A stretch of DNA of 64,000 nucleotides, taken from positions 3,174,358-3,238,357 of the forward strand of contig NZ_JAYKZX010000003.1 in NCBI RefSeq assembly GCF_035989265.1, read 5' to 3'. This document shows positions 1 to 8,821 of the stretch, piece by piece. The notes beneath the pieces were generated by a model that was not told the origin of the DNA, made no database searches, and was given only the letters and a program-made list of their open reading frames with translations. Position 1 is the first letter of the stretch, and every line of letters begins with the position of its first letter. A program made the translations under genes and the position numbers. Source of the stretch: Sphingobium sp. HWE2-09 (lineage in GTDB: Bacteria > Pseudomonadota > Alphaproteobacteria > Sphingomonadales > Sphingomonadaceae).

Positions 1-2950
1 CGTCGCGGGCGTGCAGGTCGTCGCTGTTTGCGGCAAAGGCGCTGAAGCTCAGCCGATCGTCGGCATAGTCGGCCTTCATGCCATTGAGCGTGCGGCTGTA
101 GCGGGTCAGTTGCGTCTGGGTCATGCCGGTTTCGAAATCGCCGAACAGGGCGCTGAAATCCTTGCGCTCCAGCCGCAGATATAGTTTGCGCGCAGTGGCC
201 GCGTCATGGCCCTGGCGGGTCGCATCGCCATAAACGGTGTAATAGCGATCCGGATCAATCTGGCCCAGCAAACCGCGCGAACGGTCATATTGACGGTCGC
301 TGTCATAGGCGATGGTCATCAGCCAGCTGCCCTTGATCCGCCCCTTGGCATAAAGCGCCAGCTGGCCGTCGGTGACCAGGCTGTTGCGGCTGGAGGCGGG
401 TAAGCGCGACGCACGCTTGTGCAGCGTGTCATAGCCGATCGTGCCCGATCCGAAGCCGACCACGGTCCAATCGCGCGCCACGGGGGTCAGGCGCGCGCGC
501 AGTTCGATCGCGCGTTGCTGCTTGTCGTCGGTCAGCGTGAGCGTCGCCCGCAATGCGCCCGCCTGGGTTGTGGGTTCCAGCGCAAGATAGGCGATGCCCT
601 CATCACCGATCACCAGCGCGGTGCCGTTGGTACGGCGGGCGGCAGGGACGGTGGCGTCCACGGCGATGGCATAGGGCTGATCGACGGTGACGGGCACGGT
701 CGCGCCGTCGCGCACCGGACGGCCGGTGCGGTCGGTCAGGCGGAAGGCCAGGACCGGGTTGGTCATGCCGTCGGCGGCGAGTTTGCTGGCCTCAGGTACG
801 ACAGTCGCATTGGCGGCCGCACCGGAATAATGGACGCTGCCTTGCAAGGTCTGCGCGACACTGCCGTCCGCATTCAGGATGGTGGCTTCAAGCATGTTGT
901 CGCCGGGATTAAGGCCGATGCCGGTCCAGCGGGCGACAGCGATGTCGCCCTGCGTGTCGGTCGAGTCATAGGCGAGCGCATCGACCAGCGTGCCATTGAG
1001 GCGCAGCGCGACCTTCTGCCCGGCATGATGCTTGATGACGACGCGAGTGGAAGGCGAACGGGGATTATAATCCCGCGTTGGAAAGAGCATTGCGACCCCT
1101 GCATCCTGCCCGTCGATCCAGTCGCGATCGCCCGCCGCTTGCGCAGCGTCGGGCGCGGCGGGCAGGGCGTCGGCCGTGGACTGCGCCGCGATACCGGTCA
1201 GGCGCAGCTGGAAATCGACGCGTTTGAGCAAACCACCGGCGCTTTCGACAAAGCGCGATGTCGCGCTGGCGGCCTGGCGGGTATCGGCGTCGCACAGGAC
1301 CGGTGCATGGCTGGCGGGTACGCTGGCGGTGTCGAGCTGCACGACATGCCGGCCCGGACGCACCGCTTCGAAATGATAGAGGCCGTCCTTGTCGGTGGCG
1401 ACGAAGCTGCCATCCTCCATCATCAGGCGGATGCCCGCAACGCCCTTGCGCCCCTTGGCCGGTGCGCTGCAATCGCCTTCAGTTACGCGGCCGATGACGG
1501 TGAAGCCGTCGGTGAACAGCAGCGCGCCGATGCGCACGGATGCGGCGGCTTCGTTGCTGGTCGCGCCCGCCGAACCGGAAGCGAGCACGCGGTTAAGCGC
1601 CTCGCCACGCGGCGCGCCGGGGGCGACGGACACGACATAACGCACTTCGGCCGACTTGCCCGTGGGGATCGGCGCTACGGTGAAGTCCAGCGTGCGGCCG
1701 TCGCTGGCGATGACCGGTTCTTCCGCGCCGCGCGTCGATCCGCGCTCGTAGCGCAGGCCGGGCGGCAGGATGTCGGTCAGATGGATGCCGCTGGCGTCGG
1801 TATCGGACCTATTGTCCACGCGCACCAGATATTGGATGAAATCGCCGGGCGAGGCTTCGCGGACCGATGCGGTCTTGGTCAATAGCAGATGCGTGTCGCC
1901 GACGCGATCGAGCGGGATGTCGGCGATGAAGGGTTCCGGATCGGCGAGTGCGAAAACGCCGCCGAACGAGGCTTCGTTGAGGATGAACGGCTGCCCCACC
2001 GGCCCGCGCAAGGCCTCCAGATCGCCGCGGCTACGCGTGGTCGGCGCGGTATAATGGGCCGGTGGCACGATGCTAAGATGGTAGCGGCCAGGGGCGGTGA
2101 GGGGGAAGCGGTAATTGCCTTGTGGGAAGCGATAGACCCGGCCGCTGGCGTCGGTCGCGCTGGCCCCCGTGACGACGGTTGATGGATAGGCGCTGACGCC
2201 GTCGTCGCCGAAGACCTTCGCGGGCTGACCATTCTCGTCAAGCAGGGTCACGGTGGCGCCGTCGACCAGTGCGCCGGTCTGTGAATCAAAGACATAACCA
2301 GTCGGATCGATCAGGATCGAGGTCGATGATCCATAGCTATGTTCATCTTCGTCGAAGCGCAGGCCGATGCTTATTTCGCGATCGGTGATGGGCGGCGCGC
2401 AACGGGCGAGGGGGGAGTCCGGGCCGACGGCAGGCACGCCACCAGCGAACGTCCCGGTATCCGGGCCGGTTTCGTGCAACTCCAGCATGGCGTCGCTGTT
2501 CGCGACGAGAACGTGGATCCAGGCGGTTTCCCGCGTCAGGGGATCATGATTGCCGCCAGGGGCTTCCAGAACCAGGATGCGGGGCGCTTCGACCGTAAAG
2601 CCTTGCGCGACCGGCGCGTTCTGCAAATCCTGGGCGTTGACTTCCGCTGGGGTCAAAGTGACGGCGCCGGACGGCGAAGTCCCGCATTGGGCGCCGCTCA
2701 CCTGATAATTCAGGGGCAGCAGCCGGAAACTGAGCGACGTCGGGCGCTTGGCGCGGCTCTCGACATCGAAGGTGACGACATTGGAAGGCATGCTGATCGG
2801 CCCGTCCGGGCCTTGCCACGTCAGTGTCGCAATATTGGTCACGCGCGTCTGCCCCTGCGTCGCGACGGGGGTCGCGGCGGCTACGCCCGTCAGGGCTGCT
2901 ACGCCCGTCAGGGCGGCGATCAGGCTGGCAAGGGCGCGGAATTTGGGCAT
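1..2950 (-). CDS. Large secreted DUF11-repeat protein with beta-barrel-like C-terminus (3' end outside window)
   Basis: The minus strand is open without a stop from an ATG at 2950 to the left edge, about 983 codons, and the gene continues beyond. An AGGA lies 5-8 bases upstream of the ATG. The N-terminus is a signal peptide (MPKFRALASLIAALTGVAAL). Next comes a VTNIATLTW segment like the start of the other DUF11 proteins here. A DUF11 repeat (KTASVREASPGDFIQYLVRV, about residues 365-460) is followed by a carboxypeptidase-regulatory/SdrD-like beta sandwich (about 480-545). From about residue 830 the sequence becomes beta-barrel-like (GSWLMTIAYDSDR, DRYYTVYGD). It is the last gene of a three-gene set. 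Role inferred: a cell-surface or outer-membrane protein; the substrate or partner is unknown. The long plus-strand reading frame over 419-1885 is its codon-aligned shadow. Confidence 0.85.
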   Translation of the reverse strand, partial: MPKFRALASLIAALTGVAALTGVAAATPVATQGQTRVTNIATLTWQGPDGPISMPSNVVTFDVESRAKRPTSLSFRLLPLNYQVSGAQCGTSPSGAVTLTPAEVNAQDLQNAPVAQGFTVEAPRILVLEAPGGNHDPLTRETAWIHVLVANSDAMLELHETGPDTGTFAGGVPAVGPDSPLARCAPPITDREISIGLRFDEDEHSYGSSTSILIDPTGYVFDSQTGALVDGATVTLLDENGQPAKVFGDDGVSAYPSTVVTGASATDASGRVYRFPQGNYRFPLTAPGRYHLSIVPPAHYTAPTTRSRGDLEALRGPVGQPFILNEASFGGVFALADPEPFIADIPLDRVGDTHLLLTKTASVREASPGDFIQYLVRVDNRSDTDASGIHLTDILPPGLRYERGSTRGAEEPVIASDGRTLDFTVAPIPTGKSAEVRYVVSVAPGAPRGEALNRVLASGSAGATSNEAAASVRIGALLFTDGFTVIGRVTEGDCSAPAKGRKGVAGIRLMMEDGSFVATDKDGLYHFEAVRPGRHVVQLDTASVPASHAPVLCDADTRQAASATSRFVESAGGLLKRVDFQLRLTGIAAQSTADALPAAPDAAQAAGDRDWIDGQDAGVAMLFPTRDYNPRSPSTRVVIKHHAGQKVALRLNGTLVDALAYDSTDTQGDIAVARWTGIGLNPGDNMLEATILNADGSVAQTLQGSVHYSGAAANATVVPEASKLAADGMTNPVLAFRLTDRTGRPVRDGATVPVTVDQPYAIAVDATVPAARRTNGTALVIGDEGIAYLALEPTTQAGALRATLTLTDDKQQRAIELRARLTPVARDWTVVGFGSGTIGYDTLHKRASRLPASSRNSLVTDGQLALYAKGRIKGSWLMTIAYDSDRQYDRSRGLLGQIDPDRYYTVYGDATRQGHDAATARKLYLRLERKDFSALFGDFETGMTQTQLTRYSRTLNGMKADYADDRLSFSAFAANSDDLHARD

Positions 2951-2962
2951 AGGGGTCCTGTC

Positions 2963-2988
2963 GGCGCGCGCGGGTTAAAGCGCGCGCC
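2963..2988. promoter_or_regulatory. Intercistronic GC-rich hairpin in the DUF11 gene set
   Basis: GGCGCGCGC and GCGCGCGCC form a perfect 9-bp stem around an 8-base loop, between the stop of the middle DUF11 gene (3017) and the ATG of the large one (2950). No U-tract follows on the minus strand. It looks more like an RNA-stabilising or partial attenuation structure than a full terminator. It could lower expression of the large protein relative to the small ones (inference). Confidence 0.5.
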
Positions 2989-3016
2989 GCCAAGTTATCC
3001 TTTTCTTTTGAGGGGA

Positions 3017-4141
3017 TTAGTTGATCGTCACCTTGAAAGCGACGGCCACCGAACCCAGCCCGCCGACCGTGCCGACATTGGCCGTGACGGTTTTCGTGCC
3101 GCTATTATAGTTGGCCGTGTACCCGTCGGTTTCGGCTGCATCGTCGGCATCGTCATCCTCGGTCGTGCCGACCAGAACGCAGGTACCGCCGGGCAGGCCG
3201 ATGCTGACCGAACCGGGCACATAGGTGGTGTTCGACGGCACGATGTCGGTCAGCGTCACGCCATTTGCTCCCGTCAGCGCGGTGCCGTTGCGGACGAGCA
3301 GACAATATTGCACCGTCGCGCCGGGTAGCGCCTTGGGATTGAGGGTGTTGACCCCGTCCGACAGGACGAGCGCTGACTTGGTTACGGTCAAGGCGACATT
3401 CTGCGTGCCTATGACATAGGCAGCATAGGCCCGACCCTGCCCGTTGCGCGCAATATCACCCAGGTTGAGCGCACCGTCGCTGTCGTCGTCGGCGAACACG
3501 ATGTCGACCACATTGTCGGCATTGCCCAGATTGAGATCGGTCGGGACCAGAAGCGCGCCCTTCGTGCCCGTCGCGCCACCGGCGGCGGCGAGAACATGCA
3601 ACGATACCTGCGCTTCGTGGATGCCCACGGTCGACGGGATGTTGCCGACGATGAACACGGCGACCGACGCTTCGGGTGCCAGTTCGTCGATATAGGTCTG
3701 CGTATCGACATCGACGTCATAGACGCCGTTATTATTGCTATCGACAAAGACCTTCATCGTGCCGATGTCGAAATCGTCGGTGCCGGTCAGGATGCCGACC
3801 GACAGGGTCGTCTGGTCGGGATCGAGCCAGAAATCCTGAATGCCGTTGGTGTGGTTGGTCACCTTGAACTTGGTGACGGCCGCCGCCTGGCCCAGATTGA
3901 CCTGGGTCGCACCGGTCTGGTCGGTGATCACGGTGAAATCGACCTTGCGGTCGACCACGAACTTGGCGGTGGTCGACGTGGTGGTCTGCGACGCGCCATT
4001 GACGGTATAGGTCACGGTCGCGGTGTTGGACACTTCCGTGCCGGCGGTGGTCGCGGTCGATGCCGATTGGGCGTGCGCCGTGCCGGTAGCGGCTATCGCG
4101 GCGCCGCCGAGCAGCATCAGCCGCACAGAGCGAGAGATCAT
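3017..4141 (-). CDS. Secreted DUF11-domain protein with Ca-loop-like motifs
   Basis: 374 aa. The ATG at 4141 is preferred over an upstream in-frame start at 4204: an AGGA lies 9 bases upstream and the protein then starts directly with a signal peptide (MISRSVRLMLLGGAAIAATG, cleavage after AHA). The mature part opens with EVSNTATVTYTVNG, typical of DUF11/conserved-repeat proteins. It carries two acidic loops (DSNNNGVYDVDVD, about 125-140; DDDSDGALNLGD, about 215-230) that resemble calcium-binding EF-hand/dockerin-type loops. A second DUF11 repeat fills the C-terminal third (about 255-370). It sits between two further DUF11 genes in the same orientation with gaps of about 60 bases. Function unknown; extracellular structural or adhesive role inferred. 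Confidence 0.8.
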   Translation of the reverse strand: MISRSVRLMLLGGAAIAATGTAHAQSASTATTAGTEVSNTATVTYTVNGASQTTTSTTAKFVVDRKVDFTVITDQTGATQVNLGQAAAVTKFKVTNHTNGIQDFWLDPDQTTLSVGILTGTDDFDIGTMKVFVDSNNNGVYDVDVDTQTYIDELAPEASVAVFIVGNIPSTVGIHEAQVSLHVLAAAGGATGTKGALLVPTDLNLGNADNVVDIVFADDDSDGALNLGDIARNGQGRAYAAYVIGTQNVALTVTKSALVLSDGVNTLNPKALPGATVQYCLLVRNGTALTGANGVTLTDIVPSNTTYVPGSVSIGLPGGTCVLVGTTEDDDADDAAETDGYTANYNSGTKTVTANVGTVGGLGSVAVAFKVTIN

Positions 4142-4200
4142 CTTGGTAGTTCCTGTGGTTCGAGGGTCAGGGGAAGGCGCGCGATCGCGAAGAGACGCGA

Positions 4201-4671
4201 TCACTTGAGGACAGCCTTGAAGGCGAGCTGGCCCTGTCCTCCGGCAGGAACGGCTGCGATGCGCCAGCGAACATGGCGGACATCATTGGGTGTGGCCGCG
4301 CGGCTGCCGCCGCTGGCCGTAGGCACGCGCAACTGGGCGAGCGTGCCATAGGTCTTGCCGTCGACCGACAAGTCGGGCGCGGCGGTGCCAGCGCCGACGG
4401 TGCGATAGGCGATCGCGCCGGGCACGGGATTGTCGAGGACGATGTTGGACAGCGGCTGCGCGCCGGTGTTGCGATAGGCGAGCACGAAGACGACATGGTC
4501 GCCCGGCACGGCGCGGGTCGCGGGCGTCAGAGACGTGCTGACAGCGCCCGCCTTGTCGAGGGCGCGCTGTTCTACGAAGATTTTCGAGGCGACCTGCAAC
4601 GGTCCCTGAGAAGCGATTGCGGGCGTGACGACGGCCGCGGCGGCAAGAAGAGCGATGAGTGTACGGGCCAT
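4201..4671 (-). CDS. Small secreted DUF11-domain protein
   Basis: 156 aa with a signal peptide (MARTLIALLAAAAVVTPAIA). The rest is essentially one DUF11-type domain: VPGDHVVFVLAYRNTGAQPL is the typical opening strand pattern, followed by NIVLDNPVPGAIAYRT. It is the first gene of the three-gene DUF11 set and probably carries its promoter in the 309 bases upstream. One domain with no anchor suggests a secreted subunit or assembly partner of the two larger proteins (inference). Confidence 0.8.
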   Translation of the reverse strand: MARTLIALLAAAAVVTPAIASQGPLQVASKIFVEQRALDKAGAVSTSLTPATRAVPGDHVVFVLAYRNTGAQPLSNIVLDNPVPGAIAYRTVGAGTAAPDLSVDGKTYGTLAQLRVPTASGGSRAATPNDVRHVRWRIAAVPAGGQGQLAFKAVLK

Positions 4672-4758
4672 GGTTTCCAGTCCTTGTTGAGGCGCTGGCT
4701 CCCTTGGATGATCTTGCAGCTAACGAAATCTTACCGGCCGGTCCGTAGCGGCGCGGAG

Positions 4759-4774
4759 TTAGACCATAGTCTAA
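4759..4774. promoter_or_regulatory. Perfect inverted repeat upstream of the DUF11 genes
   Basis: TTAGAC-CATA-GTCTAA, 6-bp arms with a 4-base spacer, lies 88 bases upstream of the first DUF11 ATG in the divergent gap 4672-4980. The size and symmetry fit a dimeric regulator site. The rest of this 309-base gap shows no open frame worth calling; its right part (about 4870-4980) is notably AT-richer than the surroundings and probably holds the promoter of the chemoreceptor gene. Confidence 0.45.
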
Positions 4775-4980
4775 GGATTGCGTAACATTTGTTGGCGCAG
4801 GCAAAGCCCATGGTCAAGCCACGGCGATGCGTTCGAATCGGCTAGCCTGGCCCTGCTCAACGATGATTCAACACGCACATTTCAGATGCATGGGCAGTTG
4901 CACATATGTAAATATGGCGCTCGCTGGTCGCTCCATGCCCCGACAACTCGCCTATTACTGGCGTATTTACAAATCAATAG

Positions 4981-6942
4981 ATGCTAAAGGCTTCTTTACT
5001 CTCTCGTTGTAAAAAGGGCCGCAGATATTCCAAGGCTGGCTCGTTGCACTCCATACACATATTCAATCCGGGCAGACTATCGGAGAGGCTGTCCTTCCCG
5101 GCCAAGATATTGGCGAGCTTTACGCTGTCGGCATTGCTGCTGATCGGGTCGCTGCTGCTTTTCGGGGCTGATCGGGCGAAGGAACAGGATCGCGCGGAAA
5201 TCACCTATACGACAAACGCCATCCACGCCGCGATCGACACAAAGGCGAAGAATTTCCGCAGCTGGCTGAAAGGCTATGCCCTGTGGGATGAATTATACGC
5301 CCATATGGTGAAATCGACCGACCTCAGCTGGACCAACGACAATGTCGGGCCGGGCGTCTGGAAATCCTTCACCATGCCGATGAAGGGCATTTATATCAGC
5401 GATGCCGCCGATCGACCGCTCTACCGCTATTGGGCCGACGGCAAGGCGCCGGACCTTACGACATTTACCGGCGTAAAGCTGCCGCTGCTTCGCCAGGCGG
5501 CGGACAAGACCGATACGCCGATCGTCAAGATCATCCTGTTCGACGGCCAGCCCTATTTTCTGGGCTTGTCGCGGATTCGTCCGACCAACGGCATGGTGCG
5601 CGATGCACAAGATCCCAAGCGTTATATGATTTGGGTGCAGCCCATTGCCGGGCGGGTGCTGGACGAGATCGGGCAATCCATGGCGATTTCAGGCCTGCGG
5701 TGGGAAACCGGCATTGATCGGTCCGACACGCCCTGGATTCGTGTGTTCGCCGATCGCACCGTCGATGCGGGCATCACTTGGAATCCGCGCCGTCCCGGCA
5801 GCATGATGCTGAAAAATGGATGGCTTCCGGCGCTCAGTCTGATCATCGTCACCTGCCTGGTTGGCCTTGGACAATATTTGTTGGCGCGTCGGCTCAACCA
5901 GTTGCTGCTGGATAAGCAGGCCGAAGCGGAGACACAGGCCGCGCAAAGTCGCCACGCGTCCCTATTGTCGCAACAGGCCGAGCAGGCGGCGCAGGCGCTG
6001 ATGGCGCGGCTACTGGAGCAGGAGCAGGCGGTGGCGCGGCTGTCGCAAGAGCGTGACCGCGATCGCGCGCGACGCAAGCAGGAGGTGCGGGACAAGTCGC
6101 TGGCGATGCTGTCGATGTTCGAAGAGGATTTCGATACCGTCCTCCGCCCGATGCTGGAAATAGCGATGCTGCTCAACAGCCAGTCCGGCGAGTTGGAGCG
6201 GGACGCCGAAGCGGGGCGGGAGGCGACGGCGATCGTGGCGAGTTCCGCCCAGCATTCCACGGCATCGATCGACATCGTGGTCGATGGCAATCAGGCGCTC
6301 AATCAGGCGACCACCAGCCTGGACGGCAATGTCAGCGCGGCGGTCGCCTCCACCCGCCGGGCGGAACAGACGATCGATGATCTGGTCGCCCGGCTGGCGG
6401 ACCTCAGCGCCAACACGCTGGCGGTGGAAGGAGTCGTATCGTCCGTGGCGGCCATCGCGGCGCGCACCAACACGCTGGCATTGAATGCCCGGATCGAAGC
6501 GGCGCGGGCCGGGGAAAGCGGACGCGGCTTTGCCATCGTCGCCGACGAAGTGCGGCAGATGGCGGAACTGACCAGCCAGTCCACCGCATCGATCACGGCG
6601 GTTTTGCGCATGATGCAGGATACCGCCCAGACCGCTACATCGGGTGTCCATGCCATGCGCGACATGGTGGGAGAGATCGCCGTCGTGACCGGATCGTCGC
6701 GCGCCGCACTGGACCATCAGTCAGTCGTCGCGGGGGAAATCCATGACGCTATCATCAGCACAAAGGCGCGCATGACAGCCACCGATGCGGCGATCCGCCA
6801 ACTGGAATGGGTGATCGGCTCATCGGAGCGCACGGCGAAGGCCGTGACCAGCGCGGCGGGCGAATTGCGCGAACGGTCCCGCGAACTGCAGGCCAGGGCC
6901 GGGCAGTTCGCCGAAGCGCTGCGGCAGGAAAGCCAAGCCTGA
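4981..6942 (+). CDS. Methyl-accepting chemotaxis protein with CHASE4-like sensor domain
   Basis: 653 aa from the ATG at 4981. Order: short basic N-terminus, TM1 (about 42-62), a periplasmic CHASE4-type domain (about 65-275, with the [16 protein letters not shown] region), TM2 (about 280-302), a long coiled coil (about 310-385), then the MCP signalling domain. The hairpin tip is [20 protein letters not shown] (about 495-515) followed by [16 protein letters not shown]. The family-typical Gln just before TN is Arg here. The role is to relay a periplasmic signal to CheA/CheW; ligand unknown. No ribosome binding site is obvious before 4981. A TTG at 5044 preceded by AAGG is an alternative start. 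No che genes are in the window. Confidence 0.85.
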   Translation: MLKASLLSRCKKGRRYSKAGSLHSIHIFNPGRLSERLSFPAKILASFTLSALLLIGSLLLFGADRAKEQDRAEITYTTNAIHAAIDTKAKNFRSWLKGYALWDELYAHMVKSTDLSWTNDNVGPGVWKSFTMPMKGIYISDAADRPLYRYWADGKAPDLTTFTGVKLPLLRQAADKTDTPIVKIILFDGQPYFLGLSRIRPTNGMVRDAQDPKRYMIWVQPIAGRVLDEIGQSMAISGLRWETGIDRSDTPWIRVFADRTVDAGITWNPRRPGSMMLKNGWLPALSLIIVTCLVGLGQYLLARRLNQLLLDKQAEAETQAAQSRHASLLSQQAEQAAQALMARLLEQEQAVARLSQERDRDRARRKQEVRDKSLAMLSMFEEDFDTVLRPMLEIAMLLNSQSGELERDAEAGREATAIVASSAQHSTASIDIVVDGNQALNQATTSLDGNVSAAVASTRRAEQTIDDLVARLADLSANTLAVEGVVSSVAAIAARTNTLALNARIEAARAGESGRGFAIVADEVRQMAELTSQSTASITAVLRMMQDTAQTATSGVHAMRDMVGEIAVVTGSSRAALDHQSVVAGEIHDAIISTKARMTATDAAIRQLEWVIGSSERTAKAVTSAAGELRERSRELQARAGQFAEALRQESQA

Positions 6943-6988
6943 TCCACCATTAGGCGCGCTGAAAGGTGGATGACAGCTTCCTCTCTTA

Positions 6989-7056
6989 GGTCGGCGGCGA
7001 CTGCGCACTAGCCGCGCGTTTGGCTTTCCGACCGACAAGACCGTGCCTGGGCACGG
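6989..7056 (+). promoter_or_regulatory. Structured 5' leader of the YjbE/TerC gene (possible manganese-type riboswitch)
   Basis: The gap before the TerC-family gene contains GGTCGG (6989-6994) that can pair with CCGACC (7028-7033), enclosing an inner CGGC/GCCG pairing. A second hairpin, CCGTGC-CTGG-GCACGG (7041-7056), ends 4 bases before the GAGAGG ribosome binding site. Genes of the YjbE family are often controlled by the yybP-ykoY (Mn2+) riboswitch, and TAGCC and CAAGACC here recall parts of it. The consensus GGGGAGTAGC is not present as such, so the identification is tentative. A separate hairpin, ATCCACC/GGTGGAT (6942-6971), may end the chemoreceptor transcript. Confidence 0.35.
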
Positions 7057-7067
7057 CGAGAGGATTT

Positions 7068-7721
7068 ATGACCGACATCTGGACCCACATCGTTGCCGAT
7101 TTTTCCAATCTCGGCTCCCCGTCAGCGCTGGCTGCTTTCGGCCAGGTCGTGCTGATCGACATCATGCTGGCGGCGGACAATGCGATCGTCGTCGGCGCGC
7201 TGGCCGCAGGGCTGCCGCCCGCGTCGCGGCGCAAGGTGATCGCAATCGGCGTGATCGCCGCGCTGGTACTGCGCATCGCCTTCGCCCTGTTGGTGACGCA
7301 GTTGATGCAACTGGTCGGGCTGGTGTTCGCCGGTGGCCTGCTGCTGGTCTGGGTCGCGTGGAAGATGTGGCGCGAACTGCGATCGGGCGGCGACGCGGAA
7401 GATGGCGAGGATATTGCTGGCAAGGCCGCGCCGCGCAGCTTTGCGCAGGCGGCCTGGGCCGTGGCGATCGCTGACGTCAGCATGAGCCTGGACAATGTGC
7501 TGGCAGTCGCGGGTGCCGCACGCGAGCATCCGGGCATCCTCGTCATCGGCCTGATACTGTCGGTTGCCTTGATGGGCGTGGCGGCGAACCTGCTGGCCCG
7601 CGTGATCGAACGCTATCGCGCCATCGCCTATTTCGGGCTGGTCGTAATCCTCTATGTCGCGGGCAAGATGATCTACGAAGGGGCGGTCGATCCGGCGACG
7701 GGCCTCGTCACGCTTTTCTAG
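7068..7721 (+). CDS. YjbE/TerC-family integral membrane protein
   Basis: 217 aa. The ATG at 7068 has GAGAGG 5 bases upstream and fits the family better than the in-frame start at 7020. Seven or so membrane segments are visible. Two Asp-Asn pairs in repeated halves, LAADNAIVVGAL and MSLDNVLAVAG, are the hallmark of TerC-type proteins and are thought to bind metal. Length matches the YjbE subgroup. The likely role is metal (Mn2+) efflux or membrane-linked metal handling, supported by the family's usual riboswitch control and the structured leader here. Its 3' end overlaps the convergent AbrB-type gene by 14 bases. Confidence 0.85.
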   Translation: MTDIWTHIVADFSNLGSPSALAAFGQVVLIDIMLAADNAIVVGALAAGLPPASRRKVIAIGVIAALVLRIAFALLVTQLMQLVGLVFAGGLLLVWVAWKMWRELRSGGDAEDGEDIAGKAAPRSFAQAAWAVAIADVSMSLDNVLAVAGAAREHPGILVIGLILSVALMGVAANLLARVIERYRAIAYFGLVVILYVAGKMIYEGAVDPATGLVTLF

Positions 7722-8784
7722 CGTCCATCCATGCGAACCCGAGCGGTGCGCCGATCAGGACCAGCACCACCCGGGTCAGATGGTGGATGATGACTACGCC
7801 CGGCTCCAGCGCCAGACTGAGCGCCACCATGCTCATTTCGACCAGACCGCCGGGCGAATAGGCCAAGGTCAGCAAGATGGGATCAAGGCCCGTCAGCGCG
7901 CCGATGCTCGTCGCCCAGGCGAAGGTGACCGCCAGCAGGATCGCGGTCGATCCCGCCGCCAGCACCACGGTCCGCAGCAGCGTCCCCAATGTCAGCCCGA
8001 CGAAGCGGCATCCGATCGTCGCGCCTAGCCCCACTTGCGCAGCGGCGAGCGCCCAGCCGGGAATGCGGAAATCCGCTATCCCGCTCATATGCACGGCCGC
8101 GCTGACCGCCAGCGGCCCGACCAGATGCCAGGCGGGCAGGCGCAGCAATCGACCGACGCAAAGGCCCACCACGACGCAGCCGCTCGCCCAGAGCAACAGC
8201 GACCAATTGGCGACGTTGCCGGTGACTGTAGCGGCAGGCGCGATCGCGACCGGTGCATGGTCCAGTCGGATCAGAAACGGCAGGATGAACACGACCAGGA
8301 AGATGCGCGCGCCATGGATCAGGCCGATCATGCGCTCGTCCGCGCCGCGTTCCGCGCCCATCACCACCATTTCGGCGATGCCGCCGGGCATCCCGGCAAA
8401 ATAGGCTGTCGCGGGATCGAATTTCGCGACCTTGCGGAAATAGGTGACGCACAGCAGCGCCGCGCTGGCGAGAAAGAAGGGTAAGGCCGCGAGCGGGATT
8501 AGCCAGTCGCGGGCCTGCGCAAAGATATGCGGACCGAAACTGCTGCCCAGCACTACGCCGATGACCGCTGCCATCGGTCTGCGCGTAGCGGATGATGCCT
8601 GGATCGGCAGGCCAACGACGCTGGCGATGGCGCAGGCCGCCATTGATCCCAGTACCCACGGCAGGGGTGCGCCGATCCAGTGGAACAGCGCGCCGCCCCC
8701 CGCCCCGACGGCCAGCGCCGCCAGGAAACGAAGGGCTACCCCCGGGGCACCAGCCCATGATCCAATCGGGACAGGACGGACCAT
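7708..8784 (-). CDS. AbrB-family (duplicated domain) membrane protein
   Basis: 358 aa, very hydrophobic, with two homologous halves of several membrane segments each. Each half has the family's small-residue pattern (FHWIGAPLPWVLGSM near the N-terminus; AYFAGMPGGIAEMVVMGAE in the middle; TLAYSPGGLVEMSMVAL near the end). Databases often mislabel these proteins as ammonia monooxygenase or regulators; they are membrane proteins of unclear substrate that are frequently beside tricarboxylate transporters. The ATG at 8784 has GAGGAA 9 bases upstream. It follows the CitMHS gene by 37 bases in the same direction, so it is probably the last gene of that operon. Confidence 0.8.
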   Translation of the reverse strand: MVRPVPIGSWAGAPGVALRFLAALAVGAGGGALFHWIGAPLPWVLGSMAACAIASVVGLPIQASSATRRPMAAVIGVVLGSSFGPHIFAQARDWLIPLAALPFFLASAALLCVTYFRKVAKFDPATAYFAGMPGGIAEMVVMGAERGADERMIGLIHGARIFLVVFILPFLIRLDHAPVAIAPAATVTGNVANWSLLLWASGCVVVGLCVGRLLRLPAWHLVGPLAVSAAVHMSGIADFRIPGWALAAAQVGLGATIGCRFVGLTLGTLLRTVVLAAGSTAILLAVTFAWATSIGALTGLDPILLTLAYSPGGLVEMSMVALSLALEPGVVIIHHLTRVVLVLIGAPLGFAWMDARKA

Positions 8785-8821
8785 GGACTAATTCCTCATT
8801 CTTGTGCGTCGTCCGATGGCG

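Noticed and set aside
419-1885. 488-codon plus-strand open frame
   Set aside because: It is the codon-aligned antisense of the large DUF11 gene; its translation is low in structure and rich in Gly, Arg and Asp, while the minus-strand translation has signal peptide and domain motifs.
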